Of a stretch of DNA of 64,000 nt, positions 60,456-64,000 are shown one piece after another. Under the pieces are notes generated by a model, which saw only the letters and a list, made by a program, of their open reading frames with translations, was not told the origin of the DNA and did no database searches. Made by a program: the position numbers and the translations under genes. Position 1 is the first letter of the stretch, and each line of letters begins with the position of its first letter. This stretch comes from Saccharothrix carnea (GTDB lineage: Bacteria; Actinomycetota; Actinomycetes; Mycobacteriales; Pseudonocardiaceae): assembly GCF_003014735.1 (NCBI RefSeq), contig NZ_PYAX01000002.1, positions 124,001 through 188,000 on the forward strand. The letters run 5' to 3'.

Positions 60456-63400
60456 ATGCCGCTCCGAAGAGGCAACACGCTCCTGCTGGCCGCCGCACTG
60501 GTCCTGGTGGGGACACCGGTGGTCGCCGCGCCCGCCGCATCCGCCGCCGTGGACCCGACGACGCTGGTGAACCCGTTCGTCGGCACGCAGAACTTCGGCA
60601 ACACGTTCCCCGGCGTGAGCCTGCCGTTCGGCATGGTGCAGGTCAGCCCGGACACCGGCGGCCAGGGCGGTTACGACTACCAGCAGCAGGAGATCCACGG
60701 CTTCAGCCAGACGCACCTGTCCGGCGTGGGCTGCGGCGTGGCGGGTGAGCTGCCGGTCATGCCGACGACCGGGCCGGTGGACAACGTTGACACCTCCGGG
60801 TACCGGTCGAAGTACTCGCACGCGGACGAGGAGGCGCGGCCGGGCTACTACCGCGTCGGGCTGTCCCGCTACGGGGTGAACGCCGAGCTGACCGCCACCC
60901 AGCGCACCGGCTGGCAGCGGCACACGTTCCCGGCGGGTGCGCAGGCGAACGTCCTGTTCAACACGGGCAAGGCGAACCAGCAGGTGCTGGACTCGGAGGT
61001 GCACGTCGTCGGTGACCGGACCGTGGAGGGCCGGGTCAAGGCCGGGCGGTTCTGCGCCGGGCGTGACGAGCACACGGTGTACTTCACCGCCACGTTCGAC
61101 CGGCCGTTCGCGAGCTTCGGCACGTGGCGCGGCACGACGAAGTCGCCCGGTGTGCCGGACGCGGCGGGCCAGGGCGGCAACGGCGCGTGGGTGACGTTCG
61201 ACGCGACCGCCGACCGGGACGTGGTGCTCAAGGTCGGCCTGTCGTACACGGGCCTGGAGGGCGCGCGGAAGAACCTCGCCGCCGAGACCGGCGACTCCTA
61301 CGACTTCGACGCGACCCGGGCCCAGGCGCACCAGGCGTGGGTGCAGAGGCTGGACTCGATCCGGATCGACGGCGGCACGCCGGAGCGGCGGACCGCGTTC
61401 TACACCGCGCTCTACCACTCGTTGCTGCACCCGAACCTGGCCGGTGACGTGGACGGCCGGTACCTGGGATTCGACGGGAAGCCCCATGTCGCGGACGGCT
61501 TCACGCCGTACCAGAACCTGTCGCTGTGGGACACCTACCGGCCGCAGAACCAGCTGCTGGAGCTGCTGGAACCGCGGGTGGCGCGGGACGTTGCGCTGTC
61601 GGTGATCGCGAGCGGCCGGGACGGCGGCTGGCTGCCGCGCTGGGCGCTGGCCAACAGCGAGACCAACATCATGACCGGTGACCCGGTGACGCCGTTCCTG
61701 GTCGAGGCGTGGTCGAAGGGCCTGCTGGCCGGGCACGAGGAGGAGGCGTACGAGCTGCTCAAGCGCAACGCCACCACCGTGCCGCCGGCCGACTCGCCGT
61801 ACAACGGGCGGTCCGGTGTGGAGCACTACCGCGACCGCGGCTACATCCCGTCCGGTCTGGAGCTGGGCGTGGACTGCGCGCACAAGGGCGGTGACAACGA
61901 CTGCGTGCACCCCGCGTCGGCGACGCTGGAGTACGCGGCGGCCGACGCGTCGCTCGCGGTCATGGCCCGCGGCCTGGGCAAGCACGAGGACGCCCGGGTG
62001 TTCGCCGAGCGCGGCCAGTGGTACCGCAACCTGTGGGACGCCTCGACCGGCCACTTCCGCCCCCGCACGGCCGAGGGCACGTGGGTGACGCCGTACAACC
62101 CGGTCGACGCGGGCCACCAGTTCCACGAGGGCGGCGCGTTCCAGTACCAGTGGCTGGTGCCGCAGGACCCGAACGGCCTGGTGCGGCTCATGGGCGGCCG
62201 GCGGGCGACCGAGCAGCGGCTCGACGCGTTCTTCGCCTACGACAAGCTGCTCGCCGACCCGGCCGGAACCGTGCGCGAGGACTGGATCACCCAGCCCTAC
62301 GACTACTACGGCAAGCCGACCTACAACCCGAACAACGAACCGGACCTGCTCGCGCCGTACTTCTACCTGTCCACCGGCACGCCCGCGAAGACGGCGACCG
62401 TGGTGCGCGCGGCGATGACGTTGTTCACCACCGGCCCGGACGGCATGACCGGCAACGACGACCTGGGCACGATGTCGGCGTGGTACGTGTTCTCGTCGCT
62501 CGGCCTGTACCCGACCATGAGCGGCGGCGACTTCCTGGCGTTGTCCAGCCCCCAGTTCCCGGGCGCGACCGTCCGAACGGGACAGCGGACGTTGACCATC
62601 ACCGCGCCGGGTGCCAGTGACGCCAACCGGTACGTGCAGCGGGTGTCGTTCAACGGTCGGGACGTGCGCAAGACATGGCTGGACTGGGACACCGTGGCGG
62701 GTGGCGGCACGTTGGCGCACCAGCTCGGGACCACGCCGTCGTCGTGGGGCACGGACCCGGGCGCCGAGCCGCCGTCGATCAACCGGGCGCAGGCCGATGG
62801 TCGGCGGCACGTCGACGCGTCGTTGCGGCAGGCGTCGGCGGTGGTGCCGACGGCGGACACCCCGCAGACCGTGTCGCTGACGCTGGACGTGCTCGCCCAG
62901 GCACCCGGCGCGGTGCCGGTCGGGGTGACAGCGAGCGGGCCGGACGGCTGGTCGGTGACCGCCACGCCGCAGCTGCTGATCAAGTCCGAGAGGGTGCCGA
63001 CCCAGCGGACGGTGCCGGTGGAGGTGACGGTGCCCGCGGGCACGCCGATCGGCCGTTACCCCGTGCGGGTGACCGTGTCCGGGCCGAACACCGTGGTGCG
63101 TGAGGCGGTGGTCGAGGTCCGGCGGGCGGCGACGTGCGCGGTGGCGGGCGAGCAGTGCGCGGTGGACCTCACCGGCGAGCTGAACCACGACGGCACGGCC
63201 ACGGTCGCGGCGCCGGACCAGGGCAACTTCGACGGCTCGGGCTGGAGCTACGACGCCGCGCTGCTGCCCGCCGCGGGCCCGGTGGTGCTGGGCGGCGTGA
63301 CCTACCAGGCGCCGGACGCGTCCGGGACGGCGGCGAACTTCGTCGAGGCACGGGGTCAGGCGATGCTGCTGCCCGCCGGGGAGTACGGCTCGCTGCGGCT

Positions 63401-63680
63401 CGTGGCGGCGTCGCACAACGGCCCGGTGACCGGGGCCGTGACCGTCCGGTACGCCGATGGCAGCACCGCGGAGGTGCCGATGACGGTCGGCGACTGGGCG
63501 GGTTCCGGCGGCACGGTGCTGGTCGAGATGCCGCACCGGATCAAGGCGGGGCAGGGCGTGGACGGCCCGCCGGTGCGCCTGTTCGGGCTGTCCCTGGCGC
63601 TCGACCCGGCCAAGGCCGTGCACTCCGTGACGCTGCCGGACGACCCGCGGGTGGAGGTGTACGCGATCACGCTGGCCTGA
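60456..63680 (+). CDS. Secreted GH92 alpha-mannosidase
   Basis: This 1074-residue exported glycosidase has a Sec signal peptide (LLLAAALVLVGTPVVAAP, cleaved after ASA near residue 31). The GH92 domain follows: NPFVGTQNFGNTFPGVSLPFGM, IHGFSQTHLSGVGC, SLWDTYRPQNQLLEL, GMTGNDDLGTMSAWYVFSSLGLYP and ALSSPQFPG are family hallmarks. Enzymes of this family are calcium-dependent, inverting alpha-mannosidases acting on mannan or glycoprotein glycans. The C-terminus adds an NEW3-type beta-sandwich (PVGVTASGPDGWSV) and a final carbohydrate-binding-like domain. ATG 60456 precedes the signal peptide; GAGAGG is about 11 bases upstream. Confidence 0.9.
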   Translation: MPLRRGNTLLLAAALVLVGTPVVAAPAASAAVDPTTLVNPFVGTQNFGNTFPGVSLPFGMVQVSPDTGGQGGYDYQQQEIHGFSQTHLSGVGCGVAGELPVMPTTGPVDNVDTSGYRSKYSHADEEARPGYYRVGLSRYGVNAELTATQRTGWQRHTFPAGAQANVLFNTGKANQQVLDSEVHVVGDRTVEGRVKAGRFCAGRDEHTVYFTATFDRPFASFGTWRGTTKSPGVPDAAGQGGNGAWVTFDATADRDVVLKVGLSYTGLEGARKNLAAETGDSYDFDATRAQAHQAWVQRLDSIRIDGGTPERRTAFYTALYHSLLHPNLAGDVDGRYLGFDGKPHVADGFTPYQNLSLWDTYRPQNQLLELLEPRVARDVALSVIASGRDGGWLPRWALANSETNIMTGDPVTPFLVEAWSKGLLAGHEEEAYELLKRNATTVPPADSPYNGRSGVEHYRDRGYIPSGLELGVDCAHKGGDNDCVHPASATLEYAAADASLAVMARGLGKHEDARVFAERGQWYRNLWDASTGHFRPRTAEGTWVTPYNPVDAGHQFHEGGAFQYQWLVPQDPNGLVRLMGGRRATEQRLDAFFAYDKLLADPAGTVREDWITQPYDYYGKPTYNPNNEPDLLAPYFYLSTGTPAKTATVVRAAMTLFTTGPDGMTGNDDLGTMSAWYVFSSLGLYPTMSGGDFLALSSPQFPGATVRTGQRTLTITAPGASDANRYVQRVSFNGRDVRKTWLDWDTVAGGGTLAHQLGTTPSSWGTDPGAEPPSINRAQADGRRHVDASLRQASAVVPTADTPQTVSLTLDVLAQAPGAVPVGVTASGPDGWSVTATPQLLIKSERVPTQRTVPVEVTVPAGTPIGRYPVRVTVSGPNTVVREAVVEVRRAATCAVAGEQCAVDLTGELNHDGTATVAAPDQGNFDGSGWSYDAALLPAAGPVVLGGVTYQAPDASGTAANFVEARGQAMLLPAGEYGSLRLVAASHNGPVTGAVTVRYADGSTAEVPMTVGDWAGSGGTVLVEMPHRIKAGQGVDGPPVRLFGLSLALDPAKAVHSVTLPDDPRVEVYAITLA

Positions 63681-63702
63681 GCCGCTGGGGCATGATGCCC
63701 GG

Positions 63703-63906
63703 GTGGGACTCGAGGACGACCCGTTCGACTGGCGGGTGACGAAGGACGGCCAGGTGCTGGTGTCGCGGGGCGGGCGCACGGTGACGACCGTGCGCGGCCC
63801 CGCGGCGGCCAAGCTGCTCGGTGGGCTGGAGCGTGCCGACGCCGGTGGTGCCCAGCAGTTGCTCGCCAGGGTGACCGGCAACTACAAGCGCGGCAACGAG
63901 CGGTGA
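63703..63906 (+). CDS. Small conserved actinobacterial protein of unknown function
   Basis: This 67-residue protein starts at GTG 22 bases after the mannosidase stop. It contains DDPFDWRVTKDGQVLVSRGGR, a strand-turn-strand, then a helix with AAAKLLGGLERAD and a basic end, VTGNYKRGNER. It looks like a conserved actinobacterial hypothetical protein that I recognise by pattern only. Its GC-rich codon use supports a real gene. Downstream 63907-64000 shows nothing. Confidence 0.75.
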   Translation: MGLEDDPFDWRVTKDGQVLVSRGGRTVTTVRGPAAAKLLGGLERADAGGAQQLLARVTGNYKRGNER

Positions 63907-64000
63907 TCCGCCACCCGGCCGTGGTTCGTGGTACCGCACGCGGAGGTTTGCCGGTCGGCGAAGCAGGGAACCGGTACGTGACCGGCGACCGCCGGTGATC

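Noticed and set aside
60432..63881. An 1149-codon open frame on the minus strand
   Set aside because: It is the complement of the GH92 gene and shows only arginine-, valine- and histidine-rich filler.
1..64000. CRISPR array
   Set aside because: No regularly spaced short direct repeats with unique spacers were seen. The GGGACGGG and WD40 repeats do not fit.

Overview
This is high-GC actinobacterial DNA, most likely from a Pseudonocardiaceae-type genus such as Saccharothrix, Lentzea or Actinosynnema. The evidence is the strong G/C preference at third codon positions, frequent GTG starts, many 4-base ATGA/GTGA start-stop overlaps, a WhiB-family regulator, an actinomycete integrative conjugative element (AICE), type VII-secretion-like small proteins and typical actinobacterial ECF, GH11 and GH92 genes. 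The genus is an inference from gene content.

Bases 1-29764 form a dense accessory island of predicted defence or conflict genes separated by decayed transposases. In order it holds: a three-gene ABC-3C system (DUF3732 ATPase cut by the window start, middle component, nuclease-like effector); a small toxin-antitoxin-like pair; an AlbA_2/Schlafen-type protein; a 1109-residue NACHT STAND NTPase; a three-gene operon of TPR-CHAT protease, CBS-like adaptor and polytopic membrane protein; a broken IS transposase; and an operon of an alpha/beta hydrolase and a caspase-NTPase-WD40 STAND protein whose caspase and NTPase parts lie in different frames. A large serine recombinase follows, ending inside a 43-bp palindrome. 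A lower-GC block then carries a membrane-anchored pentapeptide-repeat-like protein and an AIPR-family abortive infection protein.

Bases about 29985-40992 look like an AICE-type mobile element. It has small cargo or replication genes including a primase-polymerase-like protein, an intergenic region with repeated GGGACGGG motifs, two paralogous HTH-Nudix regulators (one frameshifted), a cupin, an XRE repressor with palindromic operators, an excisionase-like HTH protein, a WhiB protein, two SpdB-like membrane proteins, an FtsK/TraB translocase, a 50-residue protein and a large serine recombinase. The recombinase stop codon lies in the 3' end of a tRNA-Leu(GAG) gene, which marks the probable attachment site. 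From the XRE operator to the recombinase the genes are almost all start-stop overlapped, so they are probably one transcription unit.

Bases 41057-64000 resemble ordinary chromosome. They contain a benzoate-CoA-ligase-like enzyme with a glycosyltransferase-oxidoreductase fusion; a divergent hydrolase; a contact-dependent toxin locus (YbaB-like, EspC-like, WXG-type carrier with a CdiA-type nuclease tip, SitI3-like immunity protein); a Tat-exported GH11 xylanase; a secreted metzincin-like protease; a signalling cluster (STAS protein, two response regulators, double-PAS histidine kinase, RsbW-like kinase); an ECF41 sigma factor and its carboxymuconolactone-decarboxylase partner with two face-to-face ECF41 promoters; an aminoglycoside-phosphotransferase-like kinase; a GDSL lipoprotein; a DUF899 protein; a secreted GH92 alpha-mannosidase; and a small conserved protein.

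The best candidates for undescribed biology are the CHAT-CBS-membrane operon (10718-16927) and the hydrolase plus caspase-STAND-WD40 operon (18294-23340).
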